Source: an uncultured delta proteobacterium
GTDB lineage: Bacteria > Myxococcota_A > Bradymonadia > REDH01
Reading direction: 5' to 3'
DNA length: 14,427 nucleotides
NCBI GenBank assembly: GCA_903912275.1
Contig: CAIWGR010000577.1
Coordinates: 1-14,427, forward strand
The translations under genes and the position numbers were made by a program. A model generated the notes under the pieces. The model saw only the letters and a list, made by a program, of their open reading frames with translations. It made no database searches and was not told the origin of the DNA. Below are positions 1-6,919 of this stretch, in pieces; the stretch's first letter is position 1; each line of letters starts with the position of its first letter.

Positions 1-854
1 GCATAGGGCGAGTTCTTGGCCTCGCGCCGCTCCACACTCTTGACGGCGACGGGCGCCCCCTTGAGGGCAGCAGCGAGCGCCTTCGCCGCAGTGCCATCGA
101 GGAGCAGGGCGGTCTTGGCCGAGAGCAGGCCCGTCTTCTCGTCGAAGTCCTTGCCCGACGCGACCCGCTTGCCGTCGACGGAGTGGAGGTCGGCGTCAAA
201 GCCAATCTTGCCATGCTCGAGCTTCGCCTTGAGGTCCCAGTAGGAGGCCATCTTGAAGTCGAGGCGCTCGCGCTCACGCATTACCAGCAGGCGCACAGCG
301 ACGCTCTGCACGCGGCCGGCCGACTTGGCGGTCTGACCAATCTTGCGCCACAGAATCGGCGACACCTCGAAGCCGGCGAGCCGGTCGAGGATACGCCGCG
401 TCTCCTGCGCGTTGACCCGCTTCATGTCGAGCTGACGCGTGTTGGTGAGAGCGCTCCGGATGGCCTCCTTCGTGATTTCGTGGAAGACCATCCGCTTGAC
501 GGGCACCTTGGGCTCGAGCTCGTCGAAGAGGTGCCAGCCGATGGCCTCTCCCTCGCGGTCTTCGTCTGTCGCGATGTAGAGTTCGGAGGCATCTTTGAGC
601 GCAGCCTTGAGCTCCGCCATCTTCTTCTTCTTCTCGGCCGGCACGAGGTAGAGCGCGTCCATCGTCTCGATGTCGACGCCGTTCTTCGCGTATCCGGTCT
701 TCTTGTACTTCTCCGGCATCTCCTTCGGCTCGGGGATGTCGCGGATGTGGCCCTGGGATGCTTCGACGCGGTAGCCGCTGCCAAGAATCGTCCCGATGAT
801 GCGCGCTTTCGCTGGGGACTCCACAATCACAAGGGCAGTCTTGGCTACGGTCAT
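1..854 (-). CDS. topA: DNA topoisomerase I, N-terminal part (3' end outside window)
   Basis: Type IA topoisomerase that relaxes negative supercoils through a transient single-strand break; cytoplasmic. About 284 residues are present. The Toprim domain opens with VESPAKA (residues 11-17, Glu12 the expected acidic catalytic residue) and carries TDEDREGEAIGWHL at 96-109, with the metal-binding acidic cluster D97/D99/E101. The core motifs RVNAQETRRILDRLAG (146-161) and SAGRVQSVAVRLL (178-190) follow. The fragment stops at KNSPYA, just where the family usually continues into the conserved PFTTSTLQ stretch, so the active-site Tyr lies off the edge. The ATG at 854 is preceded by GGAG six bases upstream. 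The gene follows the lipase-like gene on the same strand after a 189-bp gap with strong secondary structure, so it is probably a separate transcription unit. Identification is secure. Confidence 0.97.
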   Translation of the reverse strand, partial: MTVAKTALVIVESPAKARIIGTILGSGYRVEASQGHIRDIPEPKEMPEKYKKTGYAKNGVDIETMDALYLVPAEKKKKMAELKAALKDASELYIATDEDREGEAIGWHLFDELEPKVPVKRMVFHEITKEAIRSALTNTRQLDMKRVNAQETRRILDRLAGFEVSPILWRKIGQTAKSAGRVQSVAVRLLVMRERERLDFKMASYWDLKAKLEHGKIGFDADLHSVDGKRVASGKDFDEKTGLLSAKTALLLDGTAAKALAAALKGAPVAVKSVERREAKNSPY

Positions 855-881
855 CAGACACTCCGAAGAAGGGCGGGCAGG

Positions 882-908
882 GTGCTAGGGTTGCGGATAG
901 GTAGTCAA
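882..908 (-). promoter_or_regulatory. Possible sigma-70-type promoter for topA
   Basis: On the minus strand TTGACT (908-903, five of six matches to the -35 consensus) is followed after 15 bases by TAGCAC (887-882, a poor -10). The start site would fall about 20 bases upstream of the topA ATG. The position is right, but the short spacer and weak -10 make this tentative. Confidence 0.25.
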
Positions 909-942
909 GAAACCCCCGTTTGCAAGCGGAGTTGAGGCCTCA

Positions 943-1023
943 CGCGGGGGCACGCGAGCCTGCATTATGCACGCTCGCACGAGCCTGCGCGCATGCGTGC
1001 AGACACCGCTGCGCGCCCCCGCG
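943..1023. repeat. Large imperfect inverted repeat in the lipase-like/topA spacer
   Basis: Bases 943-955 pair with 1011-1023, 13 positions with one mismatch, around a core of CGCGGGGGC and its complement. Nested inside is a 7-bp pair, TGCACGC (968-974) with GCGTGCA (995-1001). An imperfect direct repeat of a GCACGAGCCTGC-type unit sits at 950-963 and 977-988. The right arm overlaps the 1021-1042 hairpin, so the two folds exclude each other. High GC makes chance pairing likelier. Confidence 0.35.
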
Positions 1024-1042
1024 CCTCACGTGCGCGAGGCGC
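1021..1042. repeat. Perfect 7-bp GC hairpin just after the lipase-like gene
   Basis: GCGCCTC (1021-1027) and GAGGCGC (1036-1042) form a perfect stem with an 8-base loop, starting two bases past the stop codon of the minus-strand lipase-like gene (1046-1044). It would end the cobalamin-regulated transcript. No T-run follows on the minus strand (the next bases are G-rich), so a classical intrinsic terminator is not supported; a transcript-end stabiliser or Rho-dependent end is possible. Confidence 0.45.
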
Positions 1043-1043
1043 T

Positions 1044-2426
1044 TCAGAAGCCCGCGTCGGAGAGCCGGTGGAGCTCGCTCAGGTAGAAGGCTCGGTGGTC
1101 GAAGGGGTCGTTCCGTGGCGAGCCATCGGCAATCTGTCCGACCTCATCGAGGTGGTCGGCAGAGAGTGTGCCGAGCAGTTCTCCCCAGACCATTGAGGCG
1201 GTTGGAACGAAGCCGTCGTTGTCGCCGACGCGGAGCGTGAGCGAGGTCTGGAAGGCCGTCAGAAGAGCGTCCGCGATCTCACCGTTCATCTCCCGCTGGC
1301 AGCCAAATTCAAGCAAACCGCAGGTGCGTGCCGACCAGGAGAAGTACCTCACTTCAGCGCTGTCGGGGTAGGCGGGATTGAAGATGCCATCGAGGTAGTC
1401 CGGGCCGAAGTCCTGGACGGAGGCAATGTCTGCAATCGCGAGCGGCGTGCCGTGGTGAGGCGTGGCGATGGTCGTCAGCGTTGCGACCCGCTCGGCATAC
1501 CCCAAGCCCGAAATCACAACCCGCGCATCCATTCCGCCCTGGCTGTGTGCGATGAGGTTGACCTTGCGCGCGCCCGTCTCGACCAGGAGTGCATCGAGCT
1601 GCTCTGCGAGTTGCTCGCCGCGAATCTCCGACCAGTTGAATGCGTCGGTCGTCGGCGTCCAAACCTCGAATCCAGCTGCACGGAGCCGGTCGGGCACATC
1701 GTGAAAGTAGTCGAGCAGGCTGAAGTAGGTGTCGGTGCCGAAGTAGCCGTGCACCAGCATGACAGGAAACCGCGTCGCGGCGAGTTCACAGCCCTCCACG
1801 CAGGTTGTCGTCACCCGTGCTGTCTGCTCGGCCTCGAGGTCGTCGCGCTCCACCACCACGACCACCTCGCCGGAGAAGGCGGGTCGCACGAGAAGCTCCA
1901 GAGAGGAGGCGGTTCCCGCGAACGCTGTCGAGGCCAGAGGGGGCGGCGCGTCGCCGGCTGCAGCTGTCGCAAAGAAGGCGGGGCCGTAGGCGAAGAGTCG
2001 CGCATCCGGAGGCAGGTCTGCGACCGCGATCCGCCAGGTGGTGCCGCTCGAGAGCACCCCCGTGAAGGCGGCTGCAGCGCATCGCGGAAGCGGGAGCGGA
2101 GCGTCGGTCATGCCGACCACGAGGTCGGCTCCGAAGGTCACCGGGCGTCGGCCGAGCGCGCAGGAGGGCAATGCCGTGTCGGGCTCCGCGGAGCCATCGG
2201 CAGCGGTCGTATCCTCGGCGTCGGACGAGCCGAGCAGCTCGCCGGTGTCGGGTAGGGGCGTCGTGTCGAGGGCCTCTGTATCGGCGACTGCGTCTGGGCC
2301 GGAGCCCTCGCCTGAGCCGCTCCCCGCGGCTGAGCCCTCTACGGTCGCGCTGCTCGTCGAACCGGAGCAGGCAGCATCAAGAGCCGTGAGCGAGGCGATC
2401 AGAAGGAGCGTGTGCAGCGTGCGCAT
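1044..2426 (-). CDS. Secreted lipase/esterase, family I lipase-like, predicted lipoprotein
   Basis: A 460-residue alpha/beta hydrolase. The N-terminus has a hydrophobic signal with a candidate lipobox Cys at 20 (LDAAC, atypical Asp at -3), then a low-complexity acidic Gly/Ser linker to about residue 88. The catalytic half resembles Pseudomonas-type family I lipases: oxyanion segment LVHGYFG (224-230), nucleophile elbow AHSQGG with Ser295, Asp404 in GDNDGFV, and His425 in DHLDEVGQ, which matches the family's HLDEV block where Asp427 would be a calcium ligand. The PFDHRAFYLSELHRL ending also resembles that family. The likely role is ester or lipid hydrolysis at the cell surface; the substrate is unknown. 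I prefer the ATG at 2426, which gives a proper signal peptide, to an in-frame ATG 14 codons upstream that would overlap the propeller gene. It lies 32 bp after that gene with no terminator between them, so it is probably last in the riboswitch-controlled operon. Confidence 0.88.
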   Translation of the reverse strand: MRTLHTLLLIASLTALDAACSGSTSSATVEGSAAGSGSGEGSGPDAVADTEALDTTPLPDTGELLGSSDAEDTTAADGSAEPDTALPSCALGRRPVTFGADLVVGMTDAPLPLPRCAAAAFTGVLSSGTTWRIAVADLPPDARLFAYGPAFFATAAAGDAPPPLASTAFAGTASSLELLVRPAFSGEVVVVVERDDLEAEQTARVTTTCVEGCELAATRFPVMLVHGYFGTDTYFSLLDYFHDVPDRLRAAGFEVWTPTTDAFNWSEIRGEQLAEQLDALLVETGARKVNLIAHSQGGMDARVVISGLGYAERVATLTTIATPHHGTPLAIADIASVQDFGPDYLDGIFNPAYPDSAEVRYFSWSARTCGLLEFGCQREMNGEIADALLTAFQTSLTLRVGDNDGFVPTASMVWGELLGTLSADHLDEVGQIADGSPRNDPFDHRAFYLSELHRLSDAGF

Positions 2427-2458
2427 CGTGCTTGTTCCAACAGGGAGACAGAGGCCGA

Positions 2459-3664
2459 TTACGGGCAAAGGCCGGCTGCTTCAAGCGGTAGGAAGGCGAT
2501 CGGCGGCGCGGGTGGAATGGCACGGCCGAGCTCTGCGCCAGTTCCGTCCAGCAGCACCACCGCCGCCGACATGCTCGAGCGGTTCGCAACCCAGAGTGCG
2601 GTGCCTTGCGCGGTGATGTCGAAGAGATTCGAGCCGCTCCACAGAGGGCCCGAAACGATGCCGTCGCTTGCTGCGCGGAAGATGGAGCCTGAGAAGTCTG
2701 CCGACGAGGCTACCCAGAGCGTGCTGCCATCGCTGGCGGCTGTAACCTCCGTGATGTCGCCTTCGCCGAACGCTCCCTCTCGGCTCAGCCAACCCAGCGA
2801 TACGCCCTGCGCGAGGTCGATCGCTTCGACTCCGCCATCGTTGCTCCGGTCTCCGCTCCATTGATAGCGCCCCGTGAGCGCTACCATGAGCCGCCCGTCT
2901 GCATGCAGGGCCGCTGCGTAGGCGTTGCATCCGGCCAGCGTGAGGGTGGCGCTGCCGCCGAAGTGGCCGACCGGCTCCAGCGACTCGGCGTCGAGTGCGA
3001 GCAGCGCGCTTCGACCGCCATCGCTGCAGCCCGGGTAGTTGTCCAAGTGCTGAAGGACGACAAACAGCAGTCCGCCGAAGGGGATGAGCTCCGACGCCTC
3101 CGGGTTGCCGTCTGCCTCCGTCCACGCGGCGAGCGAGCGGCGGCCAATGACCCAATCCGCCTCGGATGCTGCGAGCAGGTTGACCTCCATCAGCTCTCCG
3201 CCAGCGACGGGACGACCGGCGCCGTAGAGCGAGATGACCGCCCGCCCGTCATCGGCGATCCAGATGTCGGATGGGTTGCTGCCCGCAGGAAGCGCCCGCT
3301 CCCACACGGTCGCAAACCCCGCCGCAGGATCGATACGCTGGAGGTAGGCTGCGGGGTAGCGATTGAGGACGGTTACGATGTGGTCGTTGCCACGCAGGAT
3401 GGCGTCGGTGCTGACGGAGGTCAGCGGCTCCGAGAGCTTCAGTTCACCACCTCGATAGTGAGCCGTGTGGAGCGCGGCGGTCTGCGAAAAGTCGCTCGTC
3501 ATCACGAGTGCGCAAAGCTCGCGCCCGTCTCCGCTGCCGGAGCCTTCGACAACCCCTGCATCTGCAGCAGACGCGGCATCGAGCTCCACCTGGCAGGCCG
3601 CCGAGAAGCCGAGGCCGAGCAGCGCTGCCGTGAGCAAGAATGGGCGCGCGTTGAGACTGTTCAT
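2459..3664 (-). CDS. Seven-bladed beta-propeller lipoprotein, BtuG-like candidate
   Basis: A 401-residue exported protein. The signal sequence (residues 1-23) ends in FSAAC with Cys24 as the probable lipidated residue (lipobox not ideal), followed by an acidic linker containing EGSGSGDG (40-47). The rest is a chain of about seven strand-rich repeats near residues 51-75, 85-113, 128-165, 190-232, 245-288, 303-336 and 346-375, each of the type 'NPSDIWIADDGRAVISLY' then 'GELMEVNL', as in YncE/DUF5074-like propellers. Its ATG overlaps the stop of the TonB-dependent receptor (ATGA, 3664-3661), so the two are translationally coupled. Known: Bacteroides BtuG is a seven-bladed propeller surface lipoprotein that hands cobalamin to BtuB. 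Inferred: this protein could do the same job here, because the operon starts with a cobalamin riboswitch. No sequence homology to BtuG is claimed. Confidence 0.8.
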   Translation of the reverse strand: MNSLNARPFLLTAALLGLGFSAACQVELDAASAADAGVVEGSGSGDGRELCALVMTSDFSQTAALHTAHYRGGELKLSEPLTSVSTDAILRGNDHIVTVLNRYPAAYLQRIDPAAGFATVWERALPAGSNPSDIWIADDGRAVISLYGAGRPVAGGELMEVNLLAASEADWVIGRRSLAAWTEADGNPEASELIPFGGLLFVVLQHLDNYPGCSDGGRSALLALDAESLEPVGHFGGSATLTLAGCNAYAAALHADGRLMVALTGRYQWSGDRSNDGGVEAIDLAQGVSLGWLSREGAFGEGDITEVTAASDGSTLWVASSADFSGSIFRAASDGIVSGPLWSGSNLFDITAQGTALWVANRSSMSAAVVLLDGTGAELGRAIPPAPPIAFLPLEAAGLCP

Positions 3665-5757
3665 GGCGATGCGTAGCTGACGGTGAGGTAGAGGGCGCGG
3701 CCCGGCAGTGGGTGGCCCACGAAGTCCGAGGTGGCCCAGGGTACGGAGGTCGTTTCGCCCGCGGAGAGCTGCTCGACATGGCCATCCATGCGATCTGCAA
3801 TGTTCTCGACGCGCGCCTCGACCGCCAGCCCACGAAGCGCCGCTGGAGCGAAGGCGACGCGCGCGCCAACCTCGGTAACAGAAGGCCGCGATGAGAGGTT
3901 GGCGCCATCAACAAAGAACGAGGAGGCTGCCCGCCACGGGGCCGCGATCGTCAGCGCACCTGCCGGCGTCTCCACCACCTGCGACACTTCGCCAGCGCCG
4001 GTCCAGGAGGGATGAAGCGGGATCTGCTTCCCGCGACGGACGCTGTCCTGCGTCGCGTCCACCGCGTCGGAGTAGGCGCCCGCAAAGGCTATCTCCGTGC
4101 CGGTGCTCCAGCGCAGCCGCAGGCTCAACTCATGGCCGAGCGCGAGCGTTGCCCCGATGTTCTCGGCGCGCGTTGCCTGCTGGCTGTTAGGCAGCATGAC
4201 GATGAGGTTGTCGGTACTTCGAACGAAGCTGCTCCAGACCGCATCGACCGCGGTGTGTGCGATGTTCGTGGCGACCTCCAGACTGCCGTCGCTTCCAAGC
4301 CGTGACTCCGCGCGCAGCGCCGGGTTCGCCACCACATTGTCCGTCCCGCCGAACCGCTCCAGAAAGGTCGGAAGCCGCTCGGCAGAGGCCACGTTCCAGC
4401 GCGCTGTAAGGGTGAAATCGGCCAGTCTGACGAGAGGCGCGCGCACCATCACCGTGCTCGACGACAGCGATGCACTGTCCTCCTCGCCGCCTGCCATGTC
4501 GCCGCTCTCTGTAGCCCTGTGGAGGACCAGCCACCGGCCACCGAAGAGGTCGCCACTGAGCTCTGCACCAACGGCCCGGCTGAGCCGCCGCGCGATGGGC
4601 GATGATGCATCGCCGTGGAGGCCGTCGAGCCATTCTCCCGTGAACTCCGCCTGCGCGGAGAGCCGAAGTGAAGCGGGGAGCTTGAGGGAGGGCTGGAGCA
4701 TCGCGACGACGCGCCGGTCCTGCGAAGCGCTCTGCCCTCCGAAGGCGGCCCGCTCGCCGAGCGGGTCATCAAGCTCGAGCGTTACGGCATCTCCACCGAT
4801 GCTCGTCTGCATGCTGAAGGCATCGTGGCGCCACTCGTGCCGGAGCGCGCCGAGGAGCCTGTCATGTCGCTGCCTTAGTGCCTTGTTCGGCGCCTGTTCG
4901 TAGCCGGGGATCTGCTGGTCGAGTCCCGTCGCGAGCGCCGTGACGGCGAGGGTCTGATCGTCGCCGAACCAACGCCATGCGCCCAGCGTCGCCCACTGAG
5001 AGCGCTGGTTGTTCGAGCGGTGCCCGTAACCGTCGTCTGCTTCGTTCGAAGGTGTTCCACCGTTGTCGAAGAAGCGGTAGTCGCCGTCGGTTGCGCGGTG
5101 GGAGGCGGAGAGCCCAACCCAGTGATCGGCGGCACGCAGGCTGACGCCTCCCGAGAGTCGCTCTGTACCCCACGCGCCGGCGCTCGCCGCGGCCCAGACG
5201 CCCTCCGATTCCGTATCGCCGGCGGTAAGCTCAATGAGCCCTCCGCCCCCCATCGTGCCCGCCTCTAGCGGCGCAGCCTCACGATAGACGCGGGCCGACT
5301 GCAACGTGTCGGGCGGCAGCAGCGACCAGTCGAAGGCCGCAGCAAAGCCCGAGGTGAGCGGAAGGCCGTCGAGTACCACCGCGACCTGCGCCGGCGCCGA
5401 GCCGCGGATGGAGACGAAACTGCTCGACCCCGGGAGCCCCGTCTCGCGCAGTCGCAGGCTGGGCATCCGCTCGAGCTCTCTGCCGAGGTCGGAGAAAGTT
5501 GTGCGCGCCGCAGTGAGGGAAGTGCTGGAGGCCTCGTGGCCGCTCCAGCCGAGGTGGTAGGCGAAGGGCGCGCCATCTGTGCGGGTGTGGGGAAGCAGCG
5601 CGGTCGGAGGAGCAGTCGACGGGGTTTCGGAACCCCCCGAACCCTCCGCCGGTCCCTCAGCGAGAGGCTCCGGCTCCTGCACCGGCTGCGGGTCGTTCGC
5701 TGCAACGAGAGCACGTAGAACGGCTGCGCACAGCGCATCGGCGAGGAGGGGAAACAA
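3661..5757 (-). CDS. btuB: TonB-dependent outer-membrane receptor, probable cobalamin transporter (BtuB-like)
   Basis: About 698 residues, a normal length for the family. The plug domain spans roughly residues 80-180, with VSIRGSAPAQVAVVLDGLPL at 115-134 and GGGLIELTAG at 171-180. A long beta-barrel of alternating hydrophobic and polar strands follows, including the late GKQIPLHPS segment common in these receptors. It would import a corrinoid across the outer membrane using TonB energy. The substrate is assigned from the cobalamin riboswitch directly upstream, not from the receptor sequence. The start is a TTG at 5757 with AGGA (5768-5765) seven bases upstream; no in-frame ATG or GTG lies between it and the riboswitch. 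Oddities: the signal peptide has no basic n-region, I see no clear TonB box in the Pro/Glu/Gly-rich stretch at 22-60, and the C-terminus is YASP instead of an aromatic residue. It is coupled to the propeller gene by ATGA. Confidence 0.88.
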   Translation of the reverse strand: MFPLLADALCAAVLRALVAANDPQPVQEPEPLAEGPAEGSGGSETPSTAPPTALLPHTRTDGAPFAYHLGWSGHEASSTSLTAARTTFSDLGRELERMPSLRLRETGLPGSSSFVSIRGSAPAQVAVVLDGLPLTSGFAAAFDWSLLPPDTLQSARVYREAAPLEAGTMGGGGLIELTAGDTESEGVWAAASAGAWGTERLSGGVSLRAADHWVGLSASHRATDGDYRFFDNGGTPSNEADDGYGHRSNNQRSQWATLGAWRWFGDDQTLAVTALATGLDQQIPGYEQAPNKALRQRHDRLLGALRHEWRHDAFSMQTSIGGDAVTLELDDPLGERAAFGGQSASQDRRVVAMLQPSLKLPASLRLSAQAEFTGEWLDGLHGDASSPIARRLSRAVGAELSGDLFGGRWLVLHRATESGDMAGGEEDSASLSSSTVMVRAPLVRLADFTLTARWNVASAERLPTFLERFGGTDNVVANPALRAESRLGSDGSLEVATNIAHTAVDAVWSSFVRSTDNLIVMLPNSQQATRAENIGATLALGHELSLRLRWSTGTEIAFAGAYSDAVDATQDSVRRGKQIPLHPSWTGAGEVSQVVETPAGALTIAAPWRAASSFFVDGANLSSRPSVTEVGARVAFAPAALRGLAVEARVENIADRMDGHVEQLSAGETTSVPWATSDFVGHPLPGRALYLTVSYASP

Positions 5758-5764
5758 TTCGATG

Positions 5765-5768
5765 TCCT
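5765..5768 (-). promoter_or_regulatory. Ribosome binding site that fixes the TTG start of the receptor
   Basis: AGGA sits seven bases before TTG 5757. It lies in the second of two copies of GGACATCG (5780-5773 and 5767-5760, minus strand), so the upstream copy also offers a GGA. As the expected output point of the riboswitch, it is the natural target for sequestration. Confidence 0.5.
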
Positions 5769-5803
5769 GAAGCGATGTCCCCGAACGCGAGGGAGGTCGT
5801 ACA

Positions 5804-5819
5804 CTCCGTTTGCACGGAG
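5804..5819 (-). promoter_or_regulatory. Hairpin after the riboswitch, possible kissing-loop/expression-platform stem
   Basis: CTCCGT (5819-5814) and ACGGAG (5809-5804) form a perfect 6-bp stem closed by a GCAA loop, just 3' of the B12 box. This is where cobalamin riboswitches place the regulatory hairpin whose loop contacts the aptamer. No U-run follows. Confidence 0.5.
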
Positions 5820-5821
5820 GA

Positions 5822-5952
5822 TCTGGCCGGTCTTCGGACTCGAGCTCTCAGTCCCCTCGACTTCCCGGTGTCCCAGTGTCGTGGTGAGGGGGTATCGCTC
5901 ACACCGCTGCGCGTCAGTTCTGGAGTCTCACCAGATTCCCGCTTGGCCCGCC
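5822..5952 (-). ncRNA. Adenosylcobalamin riboswitch (E. coli btuB type)
   Basis: Read on the minus strand, the conserved blocks occur in the right order: GGGAATCTGG (5940-5931); the core CTGACGCGCAGCGGT (5917-5903), nearly identical to the E. coli btuB leader; GACACTGGG (5880-5872); CCGGGAAGTC (5868-5859); and the B12 box AGTCCGAAGACCGGCCA (5840-5824). The 3' end is 64 bases before the receptor's TTG start. Known: this class binds adenosylcobalamin and represses downstream genes. Inferred: high cobalamin shuts off the receptor, the propeller lipoprotein and probably the lipase-like gene. No terminator hairpin with a U-tract follows, so control of translation initiation is more likely. Confidence 0.95.
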
Positions 5953-5998
5953 CTCAGAACAGGGAGAGAACCAAATCGCCTTCACCGCTACAGTCATC

Positions 5999-6058
5999 GC
6001 CCTGCGGGTGCAAGCCGCGCGGCAGGGCGGGGCCGCGGTTGCCACCGCAGGTGGCGAC
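5999..6058. repeat. Two hairpins in the divergent spacer between riboswitch and methyltransferase
   Basis: GCCCTGC (5999-6005) pairs with GCAGGGC (6022-6028). A tighter stem has GTTGCCACC (6038-6046) opposite GGTGGCGAC (6050-6058): nine pairs including one G-U, around a GCA loop, ending 15 bases before the methyltransferase GTG. I see no convincing promoter hexamers on either strand of this 121-bp spacer. TTGCAC (6013-6008, minus) with TAGCGG 17 bases on is too weak to call. Confidence 0.4.
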
Positions 6059-6073
6059 TGGTAGTTCGGCGGC

Positions 6074-6919
6074 GTGGAATCCCTCGACCTCACACAGTTC
6101 GCATCGGCCATCGAACGCGGTGTCGATGGTATCTGGCGCCCGCCGGAGACGGAGGCGATCTCCTACCCTGCGGACGGAAATGATGCCTGCTTCGCTGTGG
6201 AGGAGAACTCGTTCTGGTTCAACCACCGCAACGCGGTCCTCACCGCGCTGATTGGTCGCTACCGTGACGAACTTGGCGGCGCACCCTTCGCCGATATCGG
6301 TGGTGGAAACGGCTTCGTAGCGCTTGCCGTCGAGGCGCTCGGCATCCCGACACTCCTCGTGGAGCCGGGGCCGCAAGGTGCAGCGCGAGCCCATGCTCGC
6401 GGCCTCTCTTCGGTGGTCGAAGGGACGCTCGACAGCTGCCAGTTTCGCGACGGTTGCCTCGCGGCCATCGGGATGTTCGATGTCGTCGAGCACATCGCCG
6501 ATGATGTCGGGTTCTTGCGCGAGACCCGTCGTGCGCTCCGCCCTAGCGGTCTGCTCTTCATTTCGGTTCCGGCCTACCCGCTGCTCTGGTCGCACGAAGA
6601 TGCCGCTGCAGGCCATGAGCGACGCTACACTGCCGCATCGATGTCGCGGTTGCTCTCCGATGCCGGCTTCGAGCAGTGCTACCTCGGCCACTTCTTTCGC
6701 CCGCTGCCACCAGCCATCGCACTCTTGCGGGTGCTGCCCTTCCGCATGGGCATCGCTCCCGCCGCACCGACCGCTGCTTCGGTTGCGCGCGACCACAAGC
6801 CGGGTCTGGCAGACCGTGCAATCCGCGCCCTGCTTACAAGCGAGGTTGCGGCGGTCGCGCGGGGGGAAGAGCTAGCCTTTGGCGGCAGCATCCTGGTGGC
6901 GGCGCGTCGATCGCGCTGA
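6074..6919 (+). CDS. Class I SAM-dependent methyltransferase
   Basis: A 281-residue cytoplasmic protein with a Rossmann-type SAM-binding domain. FADIGGGNGF (residues 72-81) is the glycine-rich motif I, LLVEPG (94-99) the acidic strand end, and FDVVEHI (135-141) with LRPSGLLFISVPAY (155-168) are the later motifs. The flanking FWFNHRN (47-53) and LWSHEDAAAGHERRYT (171-186) belong to a methyltransferase group often found near glycosyltransferase genes, so the acceptor may be a sugar or lipid-linked glycan; the actual substrate cannot be read from the sequence. The start is GTG at 6074, with no strong Shine-Dalgarno and a hairpin just upstream. It is the only gene on this strand between two minus-strand operons, divergent from the riboswitch, and its last 48 bp overlap the 3' end of the convergent phospholipase-like gene. 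Confidence 0.88.
   Translation: MESLDLTQFASAIERGVDGIWRPPETEAISYPADGNDACFAVEENSFWFNHRNAVLTALIGRYRDELGGAPFADIGGGNGFVALAVEALGIPTLLVEPGPQGAARAHARGLSSVVEGTLDSCQFRDGCLAAIGMFDVVEHIADDVGFLRETRRALRPSGLLFISVPAYPLLWSHEDAAAGHERRYTAASMSRLLSDAGFEQCYLGHFFRPLPPAIALLRVLPFRMGIAPAAPTAASVARDHKPGLADRAIRALLTSEVAAVARGEELAFGGSILVAARRSR

Noticed and set aside
183..935. Open plus-strand frame of 250 codons over topA
   Set aside because: Antisense to the well-identified topoisomerase I; its composition is what GC-rich third positions create on the opposite strand, and no domain is recognisable.
1021..1042. Intrinsic transcription terminator
   Set aside because: The stem is good but no T-run follows on either strand, so I list it only as a hairpin.
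5985..6013. Promoter for the riboswitch transcript (TTGCAC, 17 bases, TAGCGG)
   Set aside because: Spacing is right, but both boxes match the consensus poorly; it would be a guess.
5954..6796. Open minus-strand frame of 280 codons opposite the methyltransferase
   Set aside because: The plus strand carries clear SAM-methyltransferase motifs, while this frame has no recognisable motif and runs into the riboswitch leader.
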